This document shows, one piece after another, positions 1 to 8,484 of a stretch of 64,000 nt of DNA. The translations under genes were made by a program, and so were the position numbers. The notes beneath the pieces were generated by a model. That model saw nothing but the letters and a program-made list of their open reading frames with translations, was not told the DNA's origin and did no database searches. The DNA is taken from the NCBI GenBank assembly GCA_963677375.2, contig CAXXIF010000006.1, positions 124,001-188,000 on the forward strand, read 5' to 3'. This DNA is from Pseudaeromonas sp963677375 (GTDB lineage: Bacteria; Pseudomonadota; Gammaproteobacteria; Enterobacterales; Aeromonadaceae). Numbering within the stretch: position 1 is the first letter of the stretch; each line of letters starts with the position of its first letter.

Positions 1-2910
1 GCCGAGCACCAGTGGTGTGCCATCGGCCAGTTGAAAGCTACCTGCCAGTCGACGGGCGGTACCGACTTCCACGACCTGAGACAGTGCCTGGCGCAAGGCC
101 TGAGCTACCTCGACAGGGATGACCTGCAGGCCCTGCGTGATAGTGGGGGCCAGCAGGGTTTCAAAGGGGGTGTTGGCAGCAAACTGCAAGGAGGAGAGCC
201 GCTGTACCGGCAGACGAACGCCATCATTGAGGATGATGCCCATCAATTCAGCCAGCGCCGCCGGTCGATCTCCCGAACTGCCAATCGCCGTTGCCAGCGA
301 GGGCACCAGATGGTCGAAGGGATAGCCGACTTTTTGCCAGCGCTGGTGGATGTCGCTGAAGGCTTCGATTTCCAGCATGGTCCGGATGCGACTATCTCGG
401 GCCGTCCGATGCCTGGATTTGAACAACCAACCGTAGACCTCCAGGCGTTGACTGCTGCTGGCGGCAACAACATCGGAATAGGTCGCTTGGGGATGGTGGC
501 CGAGATAATCCAGCAACCACAGCTCCAGCGGATGCACTCGGGCCACATACCCCTGGTCGGGCAGCGAGAAGGCGCCCGGACCATAGGTCCGATAGAGGTA
601 ATCCAGTCGTTTATCGCTCAGCGGCTCCGAGGGCAGATTTTGGCGGATAAAACTGGCCAATTCGGTCGGGGTCGCCTCGGGGCGAAGGTAGCGATGCACG
701 GCGGCCAGCTTGCTCTGGGTCAGATGCATACCATCCAGCAGAGTTTGCAACTGTTCATCTGGTGTCTTGCCCTGGTATTTACGCCAGAATCGCCCGAGAT
801 ACGTTTTGCCTTCCCGATCCGCAAAACGGGCCAGATATTCCTGGCGTCGGGGGTCCTTGTCATCTTGCAGCAGGAGTCGGCGGGTTGGATCTTGATACAG
901 GGTGTAGCGCACCACATCGCGTAGCAGGCGGATGAAGGGCAGGTTGATGGACTCCTGCAGTGCTTGTCGCAGCGTGGGTTGTCGACCGTTATCCTCCTTG
1001 CGGAAGTTGCTGAAGGTATGCAGGCCCCCCCCGGTGAAGAAGCTCTCGTAGGGGCTGGCTGAATAGCGACGATCCAAGGCCGCCTGCAACATGGGAGCCA
1101 GTTGGCGATCTGGATTCTGGATCAGGTAGTCAATGGCCCATCGGCTAATATAATCCTGTAAATCAATAGGTTGCTGGCGAAGCTCCGCAACGGGCATGGC
1201 GCCAAAACGTTGATGCAGTTCGGTCACGATCTGCAGATAGCTGGTTAATACTCGCAGTTTGGCGGTCGAGCCTAGCTCCAGCTTGCTGGCATCATTGATA
1301 TCAAAAGGTTGGTTGGTATTGTCGGTCTGTACCCGGACCAGAAAGCCATGGGCTGTGCGTTCAAACAGGGTGAAGCTGTAGCGCACTTCGGCGGTTTTTT
1401 CCGGTGACAGCAAGCGCTCACCGAACAACCCTACCTCTCCGGCCACTAGGGGATCGGCCAGACGACGCAGGTACTGGCTCACCTGTTGCTGCAGGTCATT
1501 ATTCAGGTTGCTGTGGACGCTCAGATCCAGATGGTCTAGCTCATACATAGAGAGCCCGAGCATGTTACTCAAACGGCCCCGGGTTACGTAACGGGCCTTG
1601 TTCCCGTCGATGCGGTCAAAGGCCGGTTGTGCGACGAAGTTGCGGAACTGCAAGCGCTGCCCCAGTGCGGCATCCCGTAACGGCAGCGAGATGGCGGCGG
1701 ATTGTGCCAGCAAGCGCAGGTAGCTGTCGGTCAGGGTTTCTAGATCCTCTCGGCCCTGCAGCAGATAGAAAGAGGGGCGGCGATGGGCAATGAGTAGAGC
1801 CACCACCTGACGCAGGGCCAGACCCTGAGCCTGCAACTGGTCCGGTGGCGTGGTGGCATTGGCGAGTAGGGCATCCACCTGCGCCACATCGGCGGCAAAC
1901 CAGACATGCAGTCCATCTTCGAGGCCAAATACTTCTCCATAACCTGGGGCCGCGGCCAGGGGTACCGAGTTGAGATAATCCAGCGCCAGTTGCTGACGTG
2001 CCGCCAGAGTCAGTACGCCACCCTGGTAGGCACGTACACTGGCAGAGGCCATCTGGCGCAGCTTCTCCTTGCTGGAGCTGGTTCTGCCTTCCGGGGAGTG
2101 GCGGAACTTTTCCATCTGGGTCGCCAAGGTACTACCACCCGAACCATGGTCCTGAACGCCGACATGCTTGCCCAATTGGGACAGGGCGGCATTGGCAAAA
2201 CGGGGCCAGTCGATGGCGGGATTGGTCAGTGGATACTCATCCTTGAGTAGATCGCGGTTCTCGATATAGAGCAGGGCTTGCAGCACCAGCGGCGGTATGG
2301 TGGCAAATTCCAGATATTGATGGCGTGGGTAGCGACTGACATGAAACGGCTCATTGCGGCAGTCATACAGGGTCAGACCGGCCTGGCTTTTCTCGGCATA
2401 AGGCACAAACAGGCCCAACTGACTGTAGTGCATCAAGGCTGGGGAGAAACGGCTCTGGGCGAGCACACTGAAACCGCGCTGTTCGAGTCGGGGTTGAAAG
2501 GTGCTCAGGCGTGCATAGCCGAGTCGTTGATCATAGGGGCCGGAGGCGGGGAAGTGGATCGCCGGGCTGGGGCCTGGAGCGAGATGCCAGTTCAGCGTCT
2601 GGCTATACGCCGAGAGCCAATATGCCTGCAACCAGGAGGTCTGCATTTCGAACCCCAACCCGGCCAGGAGAATGGCAATGATCAGCAGCAGTACAAAGCC
2701 AGGTATCCGGAATATGACTCGGATCAGCAACGGTTTTTTCTTTGGGGCCGTAGGTGCTGGCGTTTTGGATGTTCCCGCGGACGTCTGTTCACTCGGTTGA
2801 GCATTCTCAGAGGGCTCAGTGTTGGTCTCCGGTGTCGGTGGAATAAGCTCAGGAGTCTCGGCTGGAGGCGGAGGGGTGGGGACTGGGGCAACCGGTTCGA
2901 CGGCATCCAT
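1..2910 (-). CDS. Bifunctional peptidoglycan glycosyltransferase/transpeptidase-like protein, C-terminus beyond window
   Basis: The reading frame is open from ATG 2910 to the left edge, 970 codons with no stop. A GGAG lies 9 nt upstream of the ATG. The protein starts with a Pro/Thr/Glu-rich cytoplasmic stretch (residues 1-57) and one membrane segment (about 68-86). A GT51 transglycosylase-like region follows, with the catalytic-Glu motif ENRD at 217-220 and GGSTLATQ at 258-265. The transpeptidase domain has S548-T-A-K551 (SxxK) and S654-I-N656 (SxN). The last visible residues lead into where the KTG box should be, just outside the window. It should build and cross-link murein in the periplasm, anchored in the inner membrane. 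The ENRD form of the usual EDRRF motif and the unusually long linker set it apart from PBP1a/1b, so it is a divergent paralogue rather than mrcA or mrcB. Confidence 0.85.
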   Translation of the reverse strand, partial: MDAVEPVAPVPTPPPPAETPELIPPTPETNTEPSENAQPSEQTSAGTSKTPAPTAPKKKPLLIRVIFRIPGFVLLLIIAILLAGLGFEMQTSWLQAYWLSAYSQTLNWHLAPGPSPAIHFPASGPYDQRLGYARLSTFQPRLEQRGFSVLAQSRFSPALMHYSQLGLFVPYAEKSQAGLTLYDCRNEPFHVSRYPRHQYLEFATIPPLVLQALLYIENRDLLKDEYPLTNPAIDWPRFANAALSQLGKHVGVQDHGSGGSTLATQMEKFRHSPEGRTSSSKEKLRQMASASVRAYQGGVLTLAARQQLALDYLNSVPLAAAPGYGEVFGLEDGLHVWFAADVAQVDALLANATTPPDQLQAQGLALRQVVALLIAHRRPSFYLLQGREDLETLTDSYLRLLAQSAAISLPLRDAALGQRLQFRNFVAQPAFDRIDGNKARYVTRGRLSNMLGLSMYELDHLDLSVHSNLNNDLQQQVSQYLRRLADPLVAGEVGLFGERLLSPEKTAEVRYSFTLFERTAHGFLVRVQTDNTNQPFDINDASKLELGSTAKLRVLTSYLQIVTELHQRFGAMPVAELRQQPIDLQDYISRWAIDYLIQNPDRQLAPMLQAALDRRYSASPYESFFTGGGLHTFSNFRKEDNGRQPTLRQALQESINLPFIRLLRDVVRYTLYQDPTRRLLLQDDKDPRRQEYLARFADREGKTYLGRFWRKYQGKTPDEQLQTLLDGMHLTQSKLAAVHRYLRPEATPTELASFIRQNLPSEPLSDKRLDYLYRTYGPGAFSLPDQGYVARVHPLELWLLDYLGHHPQATYSDVVAASSSQRLEVYGWLFKSRHRTARDSRIRTMLEIEAFSDIHQRWQKVGYPFDHLVPSLATAIGSSGDRPAALAELMGIILNDGVRLPVQRLSSLQFAANTPFETLLAPTITQGLQVIPVEVAQALRQALSQVVEVGTARRLAGSFQLADGTPLVLG

Positions 2911-3206
2911 GGATCATTGCTCCGTGAACAAGGAAGATGAGCTCGCGGACATCAGGCTGGCAACCTGTGTTCCAGATGAGCGTGTCTGTTGAGTGTAATC
3001 CTCTGCCGGAGTCGTAGTAGCTGCTTCGCCAAATAATGATCAGGAAAGTGAGGCCGCTTGGGTTTTATCTATTTTTAGTACAAAAAACAAACAGTTCGAG
3101 ATGGGCTGATCACGGCGCTGCTATTTCTCGACGAGCCTGCTTGCCGACCGGGCGCTTTGCCGACATGGCGTGCAGGCTGTACGGAGCAGTGCTGTGTTGT
3201 CAGCAC
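2911..3206. other. Intergenic region, no gene seen
   Basis: This stretch between the divergent peptidoglycan synthase gene and the end of the hypothetical gene holds no convincing coding frame. The only plus-strand frame that crosses it (3036-3413) runs antisense into the next gene, has no ribosome binding site and shows no recognisable protein. The stretch presumably carries the synthase promoter, which I could not pinpoint. Confidence 0.4.
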
Positions 3207-3575
3207 TCAGCTGCGGCGAATAATGCCGTCCAGTTGCAGGATGAACAGCTCCAGTGCCTTGGGCGTATCAAATTCGAATGCCAGTCCGTAATGGATTTCA
3301 GTGCGGCCGGTATGCAGGCGTTTTGGGAAACGGGTCATCTCGGCGTGGTGCAGCAGCTCTGCCAGGGGATGTACGCCCGGTATAGCGGCAAAATCGGGGA
3401 TAAAGGGTTGTAAGGCCGGCATCACCACCAAGCGGCGATGGCGACTGTCGGCCAGCAGGTAGAAGGGGTGCTTGCTATGGGGCAGCATATATTCGGTGAT
3501 GTTGCGGATCTTGAAGTTGGTGCGACATTCAAGGTCGCGCAGCGTGGTCTCTATGGTGAGGGCATCTAAGGACAA
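3207..3575 (-). CDS. Hypothetical protein, TTG start
   Basis: A 122-residue protein I do not recognise. The longest frame begins at ATG 3638. I prefer TTG 3575 because AGGAG sits 6 nt before it, whereas ATG 3638 has only an AGG two bases away. The sequence is mixed alpha/beta-looking and soluble, without signal peptide or membrane segment. It contains a basic stretch (DSRHRRLVV) followed by a Pro-rich central part. It lies between the peptidoglycan synthase gene and the nasA control region, pointing away from nasA, and its upstream region is shared with the nasA promoter region. No function is proposed. Confidence 0.6.
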   Translation of the reverse strand: MSLDALTIETTLRDLECRTNFKIRNITEYMLPHSKHPFYLLADSRHRRLVVMPALQPFIPDFAAIPGVHPLAELLHHAEMTRFPKRLHTGRTEIHYGLAFEFDTPKALELFILQLDGIIRRS

Positions 3576-3801
3576 ATGAGACTCCTGATTCAATACAGAC
3601 TCCCCTGCGGGAGCGGATGGCCATTTCCGACCGGTCATTGCCTAGCCTGCACGGCAAATGGCTCCGTGCCAATCAAATCCTCCTCTCTTTTTCATATTCG
3701 AGCCTGCTTTCTCAGATGGGGGTGTTTTTATCGTCGAACCGGTGCGAGAAGCCACTTCGGCTATGGGGTTGCACTAGAACAGGGCGCTCGGCCCTGGCAA
3801 G

Positions 3802-3816
3802 GCACCAGGCTGGTTC
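3802..3816. promoter_or_regulatory. Candidate NtrC enhancer site upstream of nasA
   Basis: The sequence reads GCACC-AGGCT-GGTTC, one mismatch from the NtrC consensus GCACC-N5-GGTGC. A TGCACTA half-site lies about 30 bp further upstream (3770-3776). The site is about 65 bp upstream of the sigma-54 -24 element at 3881, a normal enhancer distance. The link to NtrC is inferred from pattern and context. Confidence 0.45.
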
Positions 3817-3880
3817 GTTGTCCGGGGGCTTGAGGAGGGGAAATGGCCTGCCATGACCGGCAATGCTGGATTTTCTGGTC

Positions 3881-3896
3881 CGGCACGGCTTTTGCT
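3881..3896 (+). promoter_or_regulatory. Sigma-54 promoter of nasA
   Basis: CGGCACG-GCTT-TTGCT matches the -24/-12 consensus TGGCACG-N4-TTGCW at all but the first base. The invariant GG (3882-3883) and GC (3894-3895) are exactly 10 nt apart. Transcription would start near 3907, giving a leader of about 105 nt before the nasA ATG. A sigma-54 promoter fits nitrogen control of nitrate assimilation. Confidence 0.75.
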
Positions 3897-3929
3897 TTTA
3901 ATTAAAAGTTAGTTTGAAAATGCACGTTT

Positions 3930-3978
3930 GGACACTGGCGTCCTGTCCCTCTGTTACAGAGGGCGGCGCTTTTTTTTT
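3930..3978 (+). promoter_or_regulatory. NasT (ANTAR) antitermination leader of nasA: hexaloop hairpin overlapping a terminator
   Basis: Hairpin GGAC-[ACTGGC]-GTCC spans 3930-3943. Its six-base loop has A1 and G4, the bases conserved in ANTAR targets. It is followed by a terminator: GCGTC (3938-3942) pairs with GGCGC (3965-3969), CCCTCTG (3947-3953) pairs with CAGAGGG (3957-3963), and nine T follow at 3970-3978. The two structures share 3938-3943, so only one can form. Binding of NasT to the hexaloop hairpin would therefore block termination and allow nasA expression. I did not find a clear first hairpin of the usual tandem pair. Confidence 0.65.
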
Positions 3979-4011
3979 GCCCGTAATCCGGGGTTGAAGG
4001 GAGTCTTCCAT

Positions 4012-6711
4012 ATGTCTGACCCGAGCGCAGTCCAGCTCAACACCGATGGGGCCGTTCAGACCACCTGTGCCTATTGCGGCGTGGGCTGCGGGATCCGGAT
4101 TTCCGATGGTCAATTGCAAGGGGACCCCGGCCACCCGGCTAATCAGGGTGCCTTATGTGTCAAAGGCTCCACCCTGATGGAGACCATGGCGTACCCCCAT
4201 CGCCTGCTTTATCCGCGCCTGCAGGGCAAACATGTCGGCTGGGATGGGGCGCTGGATGAAATTGCCAGCCGTTTTTCCCAGATCATCGCCGAGTCGGGCC
4301 CCGAGGCCATCGGATTTTATGTCTCGGGCCAGTTGATGACCGAAGACTACTATGTGGCCAACAAGCTGATGAAAGGTTATATCGGCGCGGCCAATATCGA
4401 TACCAACTCCCGCCTGTGCATGTCGTCGGCGGTGATGGCTCATGTCCGGGCCTTTGGCGAGGATGTGGTTCCCGCCTGTTATGCCGATCTGGAGCTGTGC
4501 AATCTACTGGTGCTGGTGGGTGCCAATACCGCCTGGACTCATCCGGTGGTGTTTCGCCGCATTCAGCAAGCCCGGGCCCGCAACCCGCAGATGAAGCTGG
4601 TGGTGATCGATCCGCGCAAGACCATGACCGCCGAGCAGGCCGATCTGCACCTGGCGCTGCAACCGGGCAGCGATGTCTGGCTGTTTCACGGCCTGTGCCG
4701 CTATCTGCTACAGACCGGAGCCGTGGATCGGGAGTATGTGGAGGCTCATGTCGATGGTTTCCCCGAACTGGCCGCTCTGCTGGATGATCCCGGGTATGAA
4801 GCGGCCGAAATCGCCCGCCGCTGCGGACTCAGCGAGGTGGATCTGTGCGCATTCTTCCACTGGTTTGCCACCGAGGCCAAGACGGTGACCCTGTTCTGCC
4901 AGGGGGTGAACCAGTCCAATCAGGGCACCGACAAGGCCAACAGCATCATCAATGCCCATTTGCTGACCGGGCGCGTCGGCAAACCAGGCGCTTCTCCCTT
5001 TTCGATGACCGGACAACCCAATGCCATGGGTGGACGCGAGGTCGGGGGGCTCGCCACTCAGCTTACGGCCCACATGAGCTTCAACGAGGCCGATTGCCAG
5101 CGGGTACAGGATTTCTGGCAATCGCCGACCATAGCCCGGCAGCCCGGGCTCAAGGCCGTGGATCTGTTCGAGGCGGTACGGCAGAAGAAGATCCGTGCAT
5201 TGTGGGTCATAGCCACCAATCCGGCGATTTCGCTACCGGATTCGGCTCGGGTTCGTGAGGCGCTGGCCAACTGCGAATTTCTGATTGTCTCCGAGATGAC
5301 AGACCAGACTGACACAGCCCAGTTTGCCCACTTGTTGCTGCCAGCCGCTGGCTGGGGGGAGCGGGGCGGCACAGTCACCAACTCGGAGCGCTGTATCAGT
5401 CGGCAGCGGCCCTTTACCCAGCCTCCGGGCGAGGCGCGCCCCGATTGGTGGGCGCTGGCCGAAGTCGGCAAGCGCATGGGCTTTGCCGAGGGTTTCAACT
5501 ATAACGGCCTCAATGACATAGTGCGGGAATTCGCCGCACTCACCGGCCATGAGAACCGGGGCGAACGCCGGCTGGATCTGGCGGCTATGGCCGAACTGGA
5601 CGATGCGCAGCTGGATGGCTGGCAGCCGACATGCTGGCCGCTGGTTTCGGATGGGGAGTCGCATATTGCCGGTGCCCGACGGGTTTTCGGCACAGAGCGG
5701 GTGTTTGGGGAGGGGCGTTTTTCAACGCCGAATGGCAAGGCGCGCTTGATTGCGGCCATGCCGCAGTTACCTGTGCTGGATTCCGAGCCTCTGCCGGGTG
5801 ACTGGTCCAATACCAGCGGTTGGCTTCTGAATACTGGCCGGGTTCGGGATCAGTGGCACACCATGACCCGCACCGGTCATCTGGTGCAATTGATGGAAAA
5901 TGAGCCCTATCCCAAGGTCTCGGTGAATCATCACACCCTGCTGGCCTCCGGGTTGGAGCAGGGACAGTTGGTCTGGTTGGGCTCGAAACGGGATCAGGTA
6001 CTGGCTCGGCTGGAGCGTGATGATGGCTTGGCCGACCATGAAGCCTTTATGCCGATGCACTGGAGCGATAGCTTTACCGCCCGGGGCGGCGTCAACCGGC
6101 TAGTGGCCCCAGTGGTCGATCCTGTGTCCGGCCAGCCGCAGTTCAAGCAGACCCGGGTTCAGGTGCGCCCCTTTGCGGCCCAGTGGCACGGTGTCTGGAT
6201 TGGCCAGCACGAGCCCAGTTTGGGTGCTCTGGGCCGGGAGCCCGGCTGGTGGAGTCGCCGTCCGGTCGATGGCGGAGAGTGCCGGCTACTGGCCGATGCC
6301 GAATGCAGCGCCGAGCAGTTATGGCAGGCGCTGGCGGCGCAAGGGCACTGGATACGTTTACCCCTCAAGGGGCAGGGCTGGATGGCGGTGGCGCTGAATC
6401 AGGGCCGGGTTCAGGGACTGTTGTTGTGTGGCGCTAGCCCCTGGCGGGTCAACGTGGGGCTGCTGGCGGGTCTGTTGGCCGTGCCGCTGAGTGGCATTTC
6501 GCTCTCCACCACAGTCGAACAGGCGCTGGCGGGGGACAGCCGTATGGTCTGTTCCTGCTTCCGGGTCAGCGAACGGCAGATTGTCGAGGCCATCGAGCTA
6601 CAGGGCATCAATGAACGGGCCGGATTACAGGCCCTGCTCAAGTGCGGCACCAATTGCGGTACTTGTGTGGTCGAACTCGACAAACTGGTGCTGAAACATC
6701 GTAGTCACTGA
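4012..6711 (+). CDS. nasA: Assimilatory nitrate reductase, catalytic subunit
   Basis: This 899-residue protein reduces nitrate to nitrite in the cytoplasm, feeding NirBD. The frame opens at 3928, but that would run through the leader terminator. ATG 4012 follows GAAGGGAG and starts a normal N-terminus. A [4Fe-4S] motif is formed by C19, C22, C26 and C49. The bis-MGD molybdopterin oxidoreductase domain follows, with a likely molybdenum-ligand Cys136 in SRLCMSS. A molydopterin-dinucleotide-binding domain lies at roughly 640-740. The C-terminus (about 845-890) is a BFD-like [2Fe-2S] domain with C847-S-C849 and C882-G-T-C885, as in Klebsiella and Pseudomonas NasA. No separate NasC-type electron-transfer subunit is encoded nearby. 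cobA follows after 27 nt. The gene appears controlled by sigma-54/NtrC and by NasT through the leader. Confidence 0.96.
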   Translation: MSDPSAVQLNTDGAVQTTCAYCGVGCGIRISDGQLQGDPGHPANQGALCVKGSTLMETMAYPHRLLYPRLQGKHVGWDGALDEIASRFSQIIAESGPEAIGFYVSGQLMTEDYYVANKLMKGYIGAANIDTNSRLCMSSAVMAHVRAFGEDVVPACYADLELCNLLVLVGANTAWTHPVVFRRIQQARARNPQMKLVVIDPRKTMTAEQADLHLALQPGSDVWLFHGLCRYLLQTGAVDREYVEAHVDGFPELAALLDDPGYEAAEIARRCGLSEVDLCAFFHWFATEAKTVTLFCQGVNQSNQGTDKANSIINAHLLTGRVGKPGASPFSMTGQPNAMGGREVGGLATQLTAHMSFNEADCQRVQDFWQSPTIARQPGLKAVDLFEAVRQKKIRALWVIATNPAISLPDSARVREALANCEFLIVSEMTDQTDTAQFAHLLLPAAGWGERGGTVTNSERCISRQRPFTQPPGEARPDWWALAEVGKRMGFAEGFNYNGLNDIVREFAALTGHENRGERRLDLAAMAELDDAQLDGWQPTCWPLVSDGESHIAGARRVFGTERVFGEGRFSTPNGKARLIAAMPQLPVLDSEPLPGDWSNTSGWLLNTGRVRDQWHTMTRTGHLVQLMENEPYPKVSVNHHTLLASGLEQGQLVWLGSKRDQVLARLERDDGLADHEAFMPMHWSDSFTARGGVNRLVAPVVDPVSGQPQFKQTRVQVRPFAAQWHGVWIGQHEPSLGALGREPGWWSRRPVDGGECRLLADAECSAEQLWQALAAQGHWIRLPLKGQGWMAVALNQGRVQGLLLCGASPWRVNVGLLAGLLAVPLSGISLSTTVEQALAGDSRMVCSCFRVSERQIVEAIELQGINERAGLQALLKCGTNCGTCVVELDKLVLKHRSH

Positions 6712-6738
6712 CGAGATACACACGAAAGGAGTTCCATC

Positions 6739-7539
6739 ATGCAACAAGGGAATGCGTGGTTAGACAGCGGGCAGGTCGCGCTGGTCGGGGCAGGCCCCGG
6801 GGATGTGGATCTGCTGACGCTCAAGGCCTTCAAACTGATCCAGCAGGCCGATGCTGTGGTCTACGACCGCCTGGTGGGGGAGGAGATCCTGGCGTTGATC
6901 CCGGCACAGGCCCAACGCCATGACGTGGGCAAGCGCTGTGGGGTCAAAAGCTTGTCCCAAGAAGCGATTGGTGAGTTGCTGATTACCCTGGCTCTTCAGG
7001 GTAAGCGGGTGGTGCGCCTCAAGGGCGGTGATCCTTATGTCTTTGGTCGTGGTGGCGAAGAGGCGTTGGCGCTGCAGGCTCGGGGGGTTCCGTTTTTCGT
7101 GGTGCCCGGGATCACGGCGGCACTGGGTTGTGCGGCCAGTTGCGGTATTCCATTGACCCACAGAGGGATCTCGCGATCCGTAACCCTGGTGACCGGGCAT
7201 CTGCAGGCTGAAACACAGGAGAGCGAACAACTGTTTCAGGGCTGGCAGGCGCTGGTCAGTGGTGGGCACACGCTGGTGTTTTATATGGGGTTGGAGCAGG
7301 CCGCCCATATTCGTGGCGGTTTGCTGGCTGCGGGTGCGGCACAGGCGCTACCCATAGCTCTCATAGTGGCGGGGACCACCCGGCGGCAGCGGGTGGTCAC
7401 CACCACACTCGATGGACTGGTGCTGCAAGCCGAGCGGCTCCAGGGGGAGACGCCTGTGCTGATCCTGGTCGGGGAGGTGGTACGCCTGCGGGAGCAACTG
7501 TCCCAGTTGGGACAGGATCTATGGCCCCAGGTCGCCTGA
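6739..7539 (+). CDS. cobA: Uroporphyrinogen-III C-methyltransferase (SUMT)
   Basis: This 266-residue enzyme adds two SAM-derived methyl groups to uroporphyrinogen III to make precorrin-2, the precursor of siroheme needed by NirB. The SUMT signatures are present: VGAGPGD near residue 16, the VVYDRLV strand, RLKGGDPYVFGRGGEE near 95, and GITAALGCAASCGIPLTHR. It lacks the CysG dehydrogenase/ferrochelatase half. ATG 6739 follows AGGAG at a good distance. The gene is 27 nt behind nasA, almost certainly cotranscribed with it, so siroheme supply is tied to nitrate assimilation. Confidence 0.94.
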   Translation: MQQGNAWLDSGQVALVGAGPGDVDLLTLKAFKLIQQADAVVYDRLVGEEILALIPAQAQRHDVGKRCGVKSLSQEAIGELLITLALQGKRVVRLKGGDPYVFGRGGEEALALQARGVPFFVVPGITAALGCAASCGIPLTHRGISRSVTLVTGHLQAETQESEQLFQGWQALVSGGHTLVFYMGLEQAAHIRGGLLAAGAAQALPIALIVAGTTRRQRVVTTTLDGLVLQAERLQGETPVLILVGEVVRLREQLSQLGQDLWPQVA

Positions 7540-7708
7540 ATGACAGCCAATTCCCGAGTTGGATGCTCAAATTCATATTGGTGCAGAAAAAATGCTTTTT
7601 TATGCGCCTTGCTCTGGGGTAGCCTTATCCCATGACTCAGGAAGAGTCTGTCGAGGCAGCACTTAGCCTCTGTCGTCGGGAACCTGTGTGCAGGATATGG
7701 GAGCAGGG

Positions 7709-8269
7709 ATGAGTTTTTCCAGGATCTTGATTTATGGCGACGAGGTGGCGCAGGCCAATCGTCTGGCTCTACTGCTCAGTCGCTACGGCCATGAGCCCGT
7801 ACTGGCGGCCAGCAGTGATCCCCTGCGCTTACCGGCGGCACTGAACGGTGCCATGTTGGATTGTCGTCGGCTGATGGCGGAATGGCGGGTATTGGCCATG
7901 ACACTGGCCATGCAGGGGATGCCGGTGGTGCTGTTTATGGAGGCATTGCCCGACCATCTGCAGGAGCAGTTGCTGGATGCCGGTGTGACGCTGGTTCCCC
8001 ATCGATTGACCGACAAGGAGCCGGTGGAGAGCTGGATCAAGCAGGCCCGCGCCCAGCAGGCCCTGGTGCGGCGACAGCGGGAGGCGGTGGCCGATATCAG
8101 CCAGAAGCTCGAGGAGCGCAAACTGATCGACCGGGCCAAGGGACAACTGATGAAACGACATGGGTTGGATGAGGAGGCCGCGTTCAAGGCGCTGCGCAGC
8201 AGTGCCATGCAGCATGGTGTCAGTCTGGGCGAGCTCTCCCGTCGTCTGCTGCTCCAACTCTCTGCTTGA
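7709..8269 (+). CDS. nasT: NasT-like ANTAR antiterminator
   Basis: A 186-residue protein with an N-terminal receiver-like domain (1-110) and a C-terminal ANTAR RNA-binding domain (about 128-186, KLIDRAKGQLMKRHGLDEEAAF). ANTAR proteins of this type bind hexaloop hairpins in nas leaders and prevent termination. The receiver half is degenerate, with a single plausible Asp in AMLDC. ATG 7709 is preceded by GGGAGCAGGG. A frame-compatible GTG at 7688 has no better ribosome site. The gene lies 169 nt behind cobA. Its expected partner, the nitrate sensor NasS, is not in the window. Targets are proposed at 3930-3978 and 10262-10382. Confidence 0.88.
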   Translation: MSFSRILIYGDEVAQANRLALLLSRYGHEPVLAASSDPLRLPAALNGAMLDCRRLMAEWRVLAMTLAMQGMPVVLFMEALPDHLQEQLLDAGVTLVPHRLTDKEPVESWIKQARAQQALVRRQREAVADISQKLEERKLIDRAKGQLMKRHGLDEEAAFKALRSSAMQHGVSLGELSRRLLLQLSA

Positions 8270-8484
8270 TGGCTCCACTATCGATACTGCCGCTATTTTT
8301 GTGACTATCCATCGATTTCCAATGTTGCACCCTGTACCAGTTTCCTGCGCTCTGTTCGGTGAGTCGATTATCAATAACTCAATACTTCAATAGTAATCAA
8401 TTAGATAGATATTTACTGCGGCAAGTTGTGCGTGTAGGGTCTGACTCAGTATCCGGGATGAAAGGCAGTCAATGGGAGGCAGGG

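Noticed and set aside
31..924. 297-residue plus-strand frame at the left edge
   Set aside because: Antisense to the peptidoglycan synthase frame, which carries the SxxK and SxN motifs.
7579..7595. Possible sigma-54 promoter before nasT (GG...GC)
   Set aside because: The GG and GC are 12 rather than 10 bases apart; only a TGGTGCA half-site for NtrC is present.
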